64,000 bases of DNA from contig JAPPBN010000051.1 in assembly GCA_026705025.1 (NCBI GenBank), forward strand, positions 1 through 64,000. Direction: 5' to 3'. Made by a program: the position numbers and the translations under genes. A model generated the notes under the pieces. That model saw only the letters and a program-made list of their open reading frames with translations, searched no databases and was not told the DNA's origin. The stretch is from Bin125 sp026705025 (GTDB taxonomy: Bacteria > Chloroflexota > Dehalococcoidia > Bin125). Numbering within the stretch: the stretch's first letter is position 1; each line of letters begins with the position of its first letter. Positions 24,580 to 33,510 of this stretch are shown here, piece after piece.

Positions 24580-25419
24580 ATGCCATTGCCACCTGAACAG
24601 TCGATGGATCGGTTCCAGGGCAAAGTCGCCCTCGTCACCGGCGGCGCGAGTGGGATGGGCCGCGAGTCGTCGATCCGGCTGGCGCGCGAGGGCGCATCGG
24701 TGGTTGTCGCCGGACTGCCCGACGACGAGCGCGGCGCGGAGACCGTGGCGTTGGTTGAGCAGGCGGGCGGGCAGGCGGTGTATGTCGGGGTAGATGTGAC
24801 TCGGGAGGCCGATTGCGACGCCATGGCGCAAGCCGCACTGGACAGCTTCGGTCGGCTCGATCTGTGCATCGCCGCGGCGGGCATTTCGCATGCGGGCTAC
24901 GTCTCGGGCGAGGTGACGGAGGGCGAACCACTGCTCGGTGGGGCTCATCGGTATGTGATTCACAAGCCGGTCGAGTACTGGGAGAAAGTCCTGGCCGTCA
25001 ATCTGAACGGCGTCATGCTGACGAACCGAGCGGTCGCGCGAGTGATGCTGGCCCAGGGCGAGGGCGGATCGATCGTCAACATCTCGTCCGGCGCAGCCAA
25101 GGCGCCAATCCGCGGCATGGCCGATTACTGCGTCTCCAAGGCCGGCGTCTGGATGATGACGCGCTGCATCGCGCTCGAACTTGCTCCGTCCAACATCCGA
25201 GTCAACACCGTTGCTCCGGGACTGATCGACACGCCGATGACGCTCGCTGTAACCACCGATGAAGAACGACGCCAACGCCGAATCGAGGCGATCCCGCTCA
25301 ATCGACTGGGCGAGCCGGCGGACATCGCCGAAGCGGCCCTGTTCCTGCTCAGCGACCAGGCCGGCTATATCACCGGACAGATCCTGCATCCCGACGGCGG
25401 CATCTTCGTTGGCAGCTGA
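24580..25419 (+). CDS. Short-chain dehydrogenase/reductase, copy B
   Basis: The protein has 279 residues from ATG 24580, behind GAGGAG; an earlier ATG at 24553 lacks one. It is clearly paralogous to 18757-19593: the same TGGASGMG loop, the same insertion before HKPVEYWEKVLAVNLNGVMLTNRAVAR, and the same HPDGG end. The active-site motif reads YCVSK (about 184-188) in place of YSVSK. The copies flank the exporter operon, one on each side, in the same orientation. It probably acts on a hydroxyacyl substrate like copy A. Confidence 0.93.
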   Translation: MPLPPEQSMDRFQGKVALVTGGASGMGRESSIRLAREGASVVVAGLPDDERGAETVALVEQAGGQAVYVGVDVTREADCDAMAQAALDSFGRLDLCIAAAGISHAGYVSGEVTEGEPLLGGAHRYVIHKPVEYWEKVLAVNLNGVMLTNRAVARVMLAQGEGGSIVNISSGAAKAPIRGMADYCVSKAGVWMMTRCIALELAPSNIRVNTVAPGLIDTPMTLAVTTDEERRQRRIEAIPLNRLGEPADIAEAALFLLSDQAGYITGQILHPDGGIFVGS

Positions 25420-25464
25420 TCCGCCCATTGGGTCTCGCGCTCATTCGGGGATACGCTACACCCG

Positions 25465-26676
25465 ATGTTCACGCTCGCCGTCCAGCAGCTCCTGACCAAG
25501 AAGCTCCGCAGCGCGTTGACCGTCCTCGGCTTCGGCGTCTGCGTCAATCTCTACATCGTGGTCACTACGGTGATGCGGTTCATCACAGAAGATCTCGATC
25601 TCCAGGTGCAGCGATTCACCGGAGTGCTCTTCGTCCAGTCGCGCGGCCTGACGGGACTCTCTGGGATCGAATGGCCGCCGATTTCCTCCACCATCTCAAT
25701 GGCCGAGGCGAACGACGTAATCTCTCGACCGGCAGTGGACCAGGAGCGGTCGACGAAAGTGTCGTTTGCTGCGCTGGCGCCGCCGCCATACCCGACGGCG
25801 CCGCCGGAGGCGCTGCTCGTCGGCATTGAACCAGGCAAGGAGGACGTCTTCCTCAACGGCGCAGATGCCATCGCCGGTCGCTGCCGATTTCCCTCGCAGA
25901 ACGGAACCGGCCACGCACCGCCGGCCATTCTGGGCGTCCTGGCCGCGCGCCATTTCGCCCGGGCCGCGACGGCGACCACAGAGGTGCCAACGCCGGTCGG
26001 CCCGCTCGCGCTCGCCGCGCTGGGCAGCAGGATTGTGGTGCGGGGCACGGAGTTCGAGGTGCAGGGCATCATCGAGCCTGAAACGAACCAGCTCCTGCGC
26101 TCGGCCGTGCTGGTTCCGCTGGAAGACGCGCAGTGCGTGCTTCAGTCTCCCGATTCGGTCACGGCCCTGCTGGTCTCGCCCAAACGAGCGTCTGACATCG
26201 ACCCACTGCAGGAGGTGATCGAATCGGAGCACCAGGAGCTGATGGTCATCTCGGACCGGCAACTGGCCGAGAACGCGCGCAAATTGCTGGATCGGGTCAA
26301 CCAGCTCTTCGACGTGGTTCGCTGGACCTCGGTCTCGGTCGCCGCGTTGCTGATCGCGATCGTGATGTTTGTATCCGTGCTCGAGCGAACTCGCGAACTG
26401 GGCACGCTCCGGGCGATCGGTGCGCCTCGTCGAGCGTTGCTGTCGCTGATTCTGTCGGAGTCGGCTGGCTTTGCCGTTGCCGGGTCGATGGTCGGCGTGC
26501 CGATGTCGAGGGTGGTGATCAGCAAGGCGCTCGGTCCCGATGCCGCCGGCCTGCGCTCACGGGAGATCGAGTGGGGCGCCGCAGGAATCCTCAGCCTCTG
26601 TTCGATGGTCGCGGCGCTGATGCCGGCCTGGCGAGCGGTGCAGGTCGACCCGATCATCGCGCTGCGCTACGAGTAA
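25465..26676 (+). CDS. ABC transporter permease (DevC/MacB-like)
   Basis: The protein has 403 residues: N-terminal helix (LTKKLRSALTVLGFGVCVNLYIVVTTV, about 10-36), an extracytoplasmic domain with a Pro/Ala-rich stretch (about 45-270), then three helices (about 280-390) with ERTRELGTLRAIGAPR and the end PAWRAVQVDPIIALRYE. It shares FtsX-family hallmarks with the permease at 23266 but is distant from it. Its ATPase follows at 10 bases; no adaptor gene accompanies this pair. TACGCT lies 7 bases before the ATG and there is no ribosome site, so it may be leaderless. Confidence 0.9.
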   Translation: MFTLAVQQLLTKKLRSALTVLGFGVCVNLYIVVTTVMRFITEDLDLQVQRFTGVLFVQSRGLTGLSGIEWPPISSTISMAEANDVISRPAVDQERSTKVSFAALAPPPYPTAPPEALLVGIEPGKEDVFLNGADAIAGRCRFPSQNGTGHAPPAILGVLAARHFARAATATTEVPTPVGPLALAALGSRIVVRGTEFEVQGIIEPETNQLLRSAVLVPLEDAQCVLQSPDSVTALLVSPKRASDIDPLQEVIESEHQELMVISDRQLAENARKLLDRVNQLFDVVRWTSVSVAALLIAIVMFVSVLERTRELGTLRAIGAPRRALLSLILSESAGFAVAGSMVGVPMSRVVISKALGPDAAGLRSREIEWGAAGILSLCSMVAALMPAWRAVQVDPIIALRYE

Positions 26677-26686
26677 GGACCATGAC

Positions 26687-27439
<753 letters not shown>

Positions 27440-27496
27440 CAGTTACCCTGCGATCAATATCCGCGCGCCCGTCATCGTGCGCGTTTCGGAGGCCAC

Positions 27497-27967
27497 GTGA
27501 CGCAAGAACTGGATCGGCCGGTCGAGGCAGTCTCCGGCTTGCCCGACTTCTGGCCGGAGGCGCAGGAAATCATCAAGAGCGCGCCGATCGGGCTGTTGGC
27601 GACCACAGAAGGCCTGCAGCCTCATGTGCGCCCCGTGGCGCCCGCCTACGTGGGATTGCACGCCTACGTGCTGACCTCCGTGCAGACGCCGAAGCTCGAA
27701 CAGATACGCACCAACGAACGCGTCGAACTGCTCCACTGGAGCGTGGACTTTCACCATCTCAATCTCACCGGCGTCGCCGACGTCACCGAGGACGAGGCCG
27801 AAATCGCCGCCGTCGCGGCGCATTTTCCCTACGCCGTCGACGATTTCTTCGGTCCCGACCTGCGCGCTCCTGCGCTCATCAAGATTGCCCTGAGAAGAAT
27901 CTCGATCACCACCTTCAACGACATCATTGCCAGTAAGCGGCCGCGAATCTGGCGCGCAACCGACTGA
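27497..27967 (+). CDS. Pyridoxamine-5'-phosphate-oxidase-like split-barrel protein
   Basis: The protein has 156 residues from GTG 27497, behind CGGAGG. The first 110 residues have the split-barrel pattern of the PNPOx/FMN-binding family: IGLLATTEGLQPHVRPVAPAYVGLHAYVLTS, then KLEQIRTNERVELLHW. Members bind FMN, F420 or haem. F420 is plausible because cofD and cofC are encoded at 59.7-61.4 kb, but sequence alone does not decide. The C-terminal 45 residues (RISITTFNDIIASKRPRIWR) are basic and unusual. It is a single gene between the ABC pair and the formyltransferase. Confidence 0.75.
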   Translation: MTQELDRPVEAVSGLPDFWPEAQEIIKSAPIGLLATTEGLQPHVRPVAPAYVGLHAYVLTSVQTPKLEQIRTNERVELLHWSVDFHHLNLTGVADVTEDEAEIAAVAAHFPYAVDDFFGPDLRAPALIKIALRRISITTFNDIIASKRPRIWRATD

Positions 27968-28008
27968 CAGGCCCGATCCGGCCGTGCTGAAACAGGGGAG
28001 GACGCCAC

Positions 28009-28953
28009 ATGCGTATTGCACTGATTGGACAAGCGCCGTTTGGAGCGGCCGTCTTCGAACGACTGGTTGAGGACGGTCACGAGATCGTCGGCGTGTTTAC
28101 CCCGCCTGAGCGCGAAGGCGGCCGGCCCGACCCGCTGGCACAAGCCGCTCGCGACGCGAGTATCACGCTGGTACAACCGCGACGCTGGCAGCGCCGCGGT
28201 GTCGTCGATGAGGATGTGGTCGCGCAGTATGAGGCGACGAATCCTGAGCTCAACGTGATGGCCTTCGTCACGCAGATCATCCCGTCGCGGGTCCTGGACT
28301 TCCCGCCAATGAACACGATCCAGTACCACCCGTCGATGCTTCCGAAGCACCGAGGCCGATCGGCGATCAACCACTCGATCCTGCAAGGCGACACCATGAC
28401 CGGGGTCACTATCTTCTGGGTCGACGAGGGCATCGACACCGGGCCGATCCTCCTGCAGCGTGCCTGCCCCATCGGTCCCGACACCACACTCAACGATGTG
28501 TATCGGGAGTACCTGTTCCCGCTGGGCGTGGAGACGATGTCCGAGGCGGTCAGTCTGGTCGAGGCTGGGCAGGCGCCGCGCCACGTCCAGAACGAAGACG
28601 ACATGACCTACGAGGGACCGTGGGAAGGCGACATTGCCCGGATTGACTGGTCACAGGACGCGCAGACCGTACATAACTTCATCCGCGGCTCCGACCGCGC
28701 GCCCGGGGCCTGGAGCGAGATCGGCGGCCAGCGGGTCACGCTGTTGGGCTCGACCCGGTCAGACCATTCCGACGGCGCTGCTGGCGAGGTTGCAGCGATT
28801 GACGGCAGCGGCATGACCATCGTCTGCGGCGACGGCGAGTCGGTGCGCGTGAGCACGCTGGCTGTCGGACGTGATCGGCAGCCGGCGCAGGAGTGGGCGT
28901 CGTCCAATGGCGTCGAGATCGGCGCCGTGTTCGAACCGGCTCCCGCCGACTGA
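28009..28953 (+). CDS. Formyltransferase-family protein, 10-formyl-THF hydrolase-like
   Basis: The protein has 314 residues with an N-terminal formyltransferase fold (about 1-200) and a C-terminal Fmt-like domain (about 205-305). The folate-site motif reads IQYHPSMLPKHRG, with catalytic His in YHPS, and the catalytic Asp lies in WVDEGIDTGPIL. Methionyl-tRNA formyltransferases normally have NxHPSLLP, whereas the N-terminal half of 10-formyl-THF dehydrogenase has IxYHPSLLP, as here. I therefore prefer a 10-formyl-THF hydrolase or dehydrogenase-like formyl transfer over fmt itself. AGGGGAGG precedes the ATG. It is followed by G-poor element copy 2. Confidence 0.82.
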   Translation: MRIALIGQAPFGAAVFERLVEDGHEIVGVFTPPEREGGRPDPLAQAARDASITLVQPRRWQRRGVVDEDVVAQYEATNPELNVMAFVTQIIPSRVLDFPPMNTIQYHPSMLPKHRGRSAINHSILQGDTMTGVTIFWVDEGIDTGPILLQRACPIGPDTTLNDVYREYLFPLGVETMSEAVSLVEAGQAPRHVQNEDDMTYEGPWEGDIARIDWSQDAQTVHNFIRGSDRAPGAWSEIGGQRVTLLGSTRSDHSDGAAGEVAAIDGSGMTIVCGDGESVRVSTLAVGRDRQPAQEWASSNGVEIGAVFEPAPAD

Positions 28954-29089
28954 GTCACTCCTCTGTCCTGTGGTCCAGGACACCTCAGGCGGACACCTGC
29001 AGAACACATGTCCGTATACGATGGTGCGCATCAGCTCAGTCACAGCGAAGAGATGCGCACGCCAATGAACCTGCCTCACAGTTCGCAAC

Positions 29090-29292
29090 AACCCGCCCGC
29101 AGCCGATTCGACCGGCAAATGACCGATCCAATCCGCTCAATCGAGCGAATGAGTCCGAACATTTCCGAACAGATCCGAACAAAACAACCTGAAGAAAGCT
29201 GAAAAAAGCTGAAAACAGCTGAAAGCCAACACTCACGATGTCCCGCAAAACACTGGAGATCGTGCCGCGAAACGCTCAGAAAAAAGTTTCGC
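29090..29292 (+). repeat. G-poor intergenic element, copy 2
   Basis: This occupies most of the 383-base gap at 28954-29336, downstream of and in sense with the formyltransferase gene. It has three CCGAACA boxes (about 29154-29180), a 10-base tandem repeat (29197-29226), the invariant CCCGCAAAACACTGGAG (29242-29258), and a hairpin GCGAAAC...GTTTCGC (29267-29292). The 17-mer plus the next six bases match copy 3 exactly. Confidence 0.7.
29197..29226 (+). repeat. Three tandem 10-base units inside G-poor element copy 2
   Basis: AGCTGAAAAA, AGCTGAAAAC and AGCTGAAAGC follow each other directly at 29197-29226. The other two copies of the element lack this block, so it is probably local slippage expansion. 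Confidence 0.8.
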
Positions 29293-29336
29293 TGAAACCT
29301 GAAAGGTCAAGAAATCCCGCGCGCCGCGAACAGGCG

Positions 29337-29633
29337 CTACGTCATGTCCTGGACGCGCTTGCCCGAGTCCACCAGCGGAGCGAAGCGGGTCTTGCTCAGC
29401 GGATCATTGCGCGACGCCTTGTCCCAGGCGGCGTCGACCATCTTGGCGTACTTGGGATGCATCTCGCGCATCTTGGTGTTTTCGTCCTTGATGAACGCCG
29501 ACCTGGCGATCAACTTTTCGACCTGCCCCTGGGTCTCACACTCTTCACACTCAGGAGCAGGTGAGTCGATCTTGCGGGTGAAGTGTTCCCACTCGGCGCC
29601 GCAGGCTCGGCAGGCGTATTCGTAGATCGGCAT
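29337..29633 (-). CDS. FmdB-family zinc-ribbon regulatory protein
   Basis: The protein has 98 residues starting MPIYEYACRACG at 29633, behind AGGAG. The start is unambiguous because MPxYEY is the family's N terminus. Zinc ligands are C8 and C11, then C29 and C32. After the FmdB domain (about 1-45) a C-terminal extension of about 50 residues (MREMHPKYAKMVDAAWDKASRND) is helical and unrecognised. FmdB-like proteins are presumed regulators of amidase or formamidase-type genes; none is adjacent. It is divergent from the HtpX-like protease with about 100 bases between starts. Confidence 0.88.
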   Translation of the reverse strand: MPIYEYACRACGAEWEHFTRKIDSPAPECEECETQGQVEKLIARSAFIKDENTKMREMHPKYAKMVDAAWDKASRNDPLSKTRFAPLVDSGKRVQDMT

Positions 29634-29735
29634 GGTTCGCTCCTGACGGCCCGCTTGTTGGATCGATTCGTCTCCCACGATGGTACGATCTCGACGTAAC
29701 TCCCGCACGCAGACTGCGGTCGAAGGAGGCGATTC

Positions 29736-30725
29736 GTGTACGGATTGCGCACGATGTTCCTCGTGGTCCTGATGGCCGGCCTGATGATGGTCGTCGGTCT
29801 CGCGGTGGCCGGAGAGATCGGGCTGATCATCATGGCCGTGATCGCCCTCGGCATCAACCTCTACAGCTACTACAACTCTCATTCGATGGTGCCCAAGATG
29901 ATGGGCGGCCAACTGGTCACCGCGCAGGAAGCGCCGGACCTGTACCGGATCGTCGAGCAGGCCGCCTGCCAGGCGGAAATGCCGTTCAAGCCGGAACTGC
30001 TGTCGCAGTTCACGGTTGAGCACCTGGAGGCGCGCTGCACCGGGCATTGCCGTCCCGGCGACTGCCCGCGCCACATTCCATCGGTCTACGTGATCGACAC
30101 GCCGATTCCCAATGCGTTCGCCACGGGGCGGCACCCGAATCACTCGGCCGTTGCGGCGACGACCGGGATCATGGGTCTGCTGACCCGGCGAGAACTGGCC
30201 GGAGTGATGGCGCACGAGTTGGCCCACGTGACGAATCGCGACACGCTGTGGTCCACGATTGTTGCCTCAATGGCCATGGTGATTTCGTTTGTCGGCATGC
30301 TGGCGCAATGGTCGTTGTTCATGGCCTTCCTCTTCGGCGGCATGGGCGGCCGCGACGGAGAGGGCGGCGGCGCAGACCACCTCGCCGGGGCGCTGATCGT
30401 GGCGATCCTGGCGCCATTCATCGCAATGCTGATCCAGATGGCGGTCAGCCGTCAGCGCGAACTCAAGGCGGACGACACCGGCTCCCGTCGTTGCGGCGAC
30501 CCGGAGGCACTGGCCTACGCCTTGATGAAACTTGAACAGGGCGTCAGGACCCCGGAGTCCCGCTACGCGGCGGAAGAGATGAAGACGGCCGAGGCCGCCA
30601 ACCACATGTTCATCGTCAACCCACTGGCCGGCGGCGCAGGCAAGTTCTTCTCCACCCACCCACCAACCGAACAGCGAGTCGAGCGGCTCCGGAAGATCGG
30701 CGAAGAAATCGGCCGCCCGTTCTAG
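29736..30725 (+). CDS. htpX: M48-family membrane zinc metalloprotease (HtpX-like)
   Basis: The protein has 329 residues from GTG 29736, behind GAAGGAGG. Two N-terminal helices (about 5-25 and 27-45) are followed by the zinc motif HELAH (160-164), two further helices (about 175-200 and 225-245) and SRQRELKADDTGS with the third ligand Glu. This is the layout of HtpX, which degrades misfolded membrane proteins. Unusual is an insertion before the PNAFATG segment with C101, C105 and C110 plus nearby His (CTGHCRPGDCPRH), which could bind a second metal. It has the usual length apart from that insert. The symbol is by family. Confidence 0.88.
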   Translation: MYGLRTMFLVVLMAGLMMVVGLAVAGEIGLIIMAVIALGINLYSYYNSHSMVPKMMGGQLVTAQEAPDLYRIVEQAACQAEMPFKPELLSQFTVEHLEARCTGHCRPGDCPRHIPSVYVIDTPIPNAFATGRHPNHSAVAATTGIMGLLTRRELAGVMAHELAHVTNRDTLWSTIVASMAMVISFVGMLAQWSLFMAFLFGGMGGRDGEGGGADHLAGALIVAILAPFIAMLIQMAVSRQRELKADDTGSRRCGDPEALAYALMKLEQGVRTPESRYAAEEMKTAEAANHMFIVNPLAGGAGKFFSTHPPTEQRVERLRKIGEEIGRPF

Positions 30726-30745
30726 TCGGCGACTCGGATAACTCG

Positions 30746-31492
30746 CTAGTTTCTCCGTTCGAGATCCTCACGGAGAGATTCGACTTCCGACCTGATCGAC
30801 TTTAGTTCGTCCAGAATCTGCTGCTGCGCATCATCGTCACTCTCGATGAACCAGGCAGCGACGTTTGCTGTGAGAACGCCAAAGACGCCGATCCCAACGA
30901 TCATGAGCAGCGAACCAATGATGCGGCCAACCAGAGTCTCTGGAACAACATCTCCATAGCCGACCGTAGTGATCGTCGCCAATGCCCACCAGAGTGCCGT
31001 CCCCCAATCGCCGATTTGCCCGCCGCCGCTCTGTTCGATCAGGGCGACGGCGATCGTTGCCAGCACGATTGCAATGAGCGCGGCAGCAAGCGATCCACCG
31101 ACGGCGCGCCTCTTCAGAATCTCGGAGATACGGGGCATGAGTAACAGCAGGCGGAGCAGCCGAAGAGGTCGGAAGACCGGGACAATCACAATCAGGACTT
31201 CAGCCCAATGGGCAAGCAGGAACCGACGGCGGTTCTCTGCCAGCCAGATTCTCACCGCGAGGTCGACTGCAAAGAACACCCAAATGACGATGTCGCCAAT
31301 GAGAAACCAGCGTTCAACAGCGTCTGAGAGCTCACTGACATACGGCCCGACAATCAGCGGGACCATCGCTGCGGCGAGCGCCAACAGAAACGGGTCAGTT
31401 CGCCTCTCCCAGCGAGCTCGCAACTCGTCGTTCCTGGCTGTCGTCAGAAATCGATTCAGCTGCCGCATGAGCCAGCTGAGCAACTCGTTCAC
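30746..31492 (-). CDS. Voltage-gated-like potassium channel, single subunit
   Basis: The protein has 248 residues with a Kv-like plan: four helices S1-S4 (about 36-128) with an Arg-bearing S4 (RPLRLLRLLLLMPRISEILKRR), then S5, a pore loop with the selectivity filter TTVGYGD (175-181) and S6 (about 189-215). An acidic coiled-coil tail (about 217-246) probably aids tetramer assembly. S4 has several Arg but irregular spacing, so voltage sensing may be weak. The start overlaps the stop of the acyl-CoA synthetase gene by 4 bases, so it is translationally coupled to it, an odd pairing. Confidence 0.92.
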   Translation of the reverse strand: MNELLSWLMRQLNRFLTTARNDELRARWERRTDPFLLALAAAMVPLIVGPYVSELSDAVERWFLIGDIVIWVFFAVDLAVRIWLAENRRRFLLAHWAEVLIVIVPVFRPLRLLRLLLLMPRISEILKRRAVGGSLAAALIAIVLATIAVALIEQSGGGQIGDWGTALWWALATITTVGYGDVVPETLVGRIIGSLLMIVGIGVFGVLTANVAAWFIESDDDAQQQILDELKSIRSEVESLREDLERRN

Positions 31493-33423
31493 CGAATGCT
31501 TGCTTTCATCTGTTCCCAGGCGGAGCGGGCGTCTTCAACGGAGCCCTCGTCTTCGATCGTGGAGATGTCGCCGGGATCGGTGTCGAGGGTGACGGCCTTG
31601 AGGACGCGGCGCATGATCTTGCCGGAGCGTGTCTTGGGCAAGGCGTCGACGAAGTTGAGCTCGCCGATCACTGCGACCGGACCGAGTTCGCCGCGGATCG
31701 TCTGCAGGATCTCGGTCTTGAGTTCGTCTCCGGGCTCGAAGCCAGCCTTGAGCACTACGAAGGCGGAGATGACCTCGCCGCGCAACTCGTCCGGGCGGCC
31801 GGTGACGCCGGCCTCGGCCGCGCCGGGATGACGGAGGATGGCCGATTCGACCTCGATCGTGCCGATTCTGTGCGCGGCGATCTTGATGATCTCGTCGGCG
31901 CGGCCGGAGAACCAGACGTAGCCGTCCTCGTCGACCGAGGTGGCGTCGCCGGTGAAGTAGACCTGCTTGCCCGGCACCTTGCCCCAGTAGTCAGTCTGAT
32001 AGCGCTCGGGCTCTCCCCAGAGCCTCGCCGTGAGGCCGGGGAATGGGCGCGTGATCGCGAAGATGCCCTTCTCGTCGGCCTCAAGTTCCGCGCCGTCGGT
32101 GTCGAGCACCGTGCCCTCGATTCCGGGCAGGGGAATGCCGGCGGAGCCTGGCTTGATTGGCAGCATCTGGATGCCGTAGGGATTGCCGATGATTGGTCCA
32201 CCGGTCTCGGTCTGCCACATGTGGTCGAGCACAGGAATCTGATCGCCGAAGATCTCGTGCTGGAACCACTCCCAGGCCGGCGGATTGAGCACTTCGCCGG
32301 CAGAGAAGACTCGGACCAGCGAGGACATGTCGACGGCTTCCGCCGGCTCAGTGCCGGATCGCATCAGCAGCCGGATCGCCGTCGGTGAGGTGAAAATGGC
32401 CGTGACGCCGTGATCCTCGACAATTTTGTAGAAGGTGCCGACGTCGGGGTAATCGAGCGCGCCTTCGAACGCGATCGTCGTTGCACCAGCCAGCAGGGGA
32501 CCATAGACGATGTAGGAGTGTCCGACGACCCAGCCGATGTCCGAGGTCGCCCACCAGACATCTTCGGGCTGGATGTCGAAGACCCAGTCGGCCATGCTCG
32601 CAATCCAGACCGGGTAACCGCCGTGCGTGTGGACGCAGAGTTTGGGCCGGGCCGTCGTGCCGGAGGTTGCCAGAATGTAGGCGGGATCGTTCGCTTCCAT
32701 CGCCGCCCACGAGCCGTCGCCGCCATCTCCAGCGGCGAGGAAGTCGTCCCAGCTGATCTCCTTGTCGCCACCGACATTGAGACTATCGGCGAGCCGCCGT
32801 TCTACGACGACCGTCTGGACGACCTCACCTGCGCCCTCGTTCTCCAGAGCTCCGCGGACAAAGTGATCGAGCGGCACGTTGCGGCCGCGGCGGTAGGTCG
32901 AGTCGGTGCAGAAGATCGCCTTCGCCTCGGCCAACTTGACGCGCTCGGCAATCGCGCCGGCCCCGAAGCCGGCGAAGATGACGAGGTGAACAGCGCCGAT
33001 CCGGGCGCAGGCGAGCATCAGCGCGATCGCCTCGAAGTTCGTCGGCATGTAGACGGCGACCCGGTCGCCGCGCTCGATGCCGATCGCTCGCAGGGAGGCC
33101 GCCATGCGCTCGACCTGTCTGAGGAGTTGGGCGTAGGTGTACACCCGCTGCCCGCCGTTCTCGTCCAATGCGATCAGCGCCGCGCGTCCGCCGTGGCCGT
33201 TGTCGACCTGCGCATCGAGGCAGGCATAGGCGAGGTTGGTTTCCCCGCCGATGTACCAGCGAAATGCGGGTATCTCATCGGGCGTCCATTCGAAGACCTC
33301 GTCCCACTCGCGAAACCAGGGAATTCGGGCTGCAGCCTCGGCCCAGAACGCGTCGGGCTCGTCCAGCGAACGGCGTTGGATTTCTCGGACGATCGGACCG
33401 ACCAGATCAATATTCGACGCCAT
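31489..33423 (-). CDS. Acetyl-/propionyl-CoA synthetase-like (AMP-forming)
   Basis: The protein has 644 residues, the size of AcsA/PrpE enzymes. Visible features are the ACAS N-terminal domain (PWFREWDEVFEW), the P-loop TSGTTARPK (about 255-263), the adenylate motif YFTGDATSVDEDGYVWFSGRADEIIK (about 495-520) and the catalytic Lys in PKTRSGKIMRR near the C terminus, a site often acetylated. It activates a short acid with ATP and CoA. It is divergent from a carboxyl-transferase subunit gene at 33511, so propionate activation followed by carboxylation is a reasonable guess. GGAG precedes the ATG. Confidence 0.93.
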   Translation of the reverse strand: MASNIDLVGPIVREIQRRSLDEPDAFWAEAAARIPWFREWDEVFEWTPDEIPAFRWYIGGETNLAYACLDAQVDNGHGGRAALIALDENGGQRVYTYAQLLRQVERMAASLRAIGIERGDRVAVYMPTNFEAIALMLACARIGAVHLVIFAGFGAGAIAERVKLAEAKAIFCTDSTYRRGRNVPLDHFVRGALENEGAGEVVQTVVVERRLADSLNVGGDKEISWDDFLAAGDGGDGSWAAMEANDPAYILATSGTTARPKLCVHTHGGYPVWIASMADWVFDIQPEDVWWATSDIGWVVGHSYIVYGPLLAGATTIAFEGALDYPDVGTFYKIVEDHGVTAIFTSPTAIRLLMRSGTEPAEAVDMSSLVRVFSAGEVLNPPAWEWFQHEIFGDQIPVLDHMWQTETGGPIIGNPYGIQMLPIKPGSAGIPLPGIEGTVLDTDGAELEADEKGIFAITRPFPGLTARLWGEPERYQTDYWGKVPGKQVYFTGDATSVDEDGYVWFSGRADEIIKIAAHRIGTIEVESAILRHPGAAEAGVTGRPDELRGEVISAFVVLKAGFEPGDELKTEILQTIRGELGPVAVIGELNFVDALPKTRSGKIMRRVLKAVTLDTDPGDISTIEDEGSVEDARSAWEQMKASIR

Positions 33424-33510
33424 GTGCCAACTCCAAATCCCGGCCTGGACTGAGTTTCAAACGTGAACGGATACCGTATGCGGAGGGTATCAGCGGAGGG
33501 GGACGGTCCC

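Noticed and set aside
28009..28953. Methionyl-tRNA formyltransferase (fmt)
   Set aside because: The active-site context IxYHPS instead of NxHPS and the lack of def or rsm genes beside it make a 10-formyl-THF hydrolase-like role more likely.
29197..29226. CRISPR-like repeats
   Set aside because: These are three contiguous 10-base units without spacers and no cas gene is in the window. They are a simple tandem repeat.
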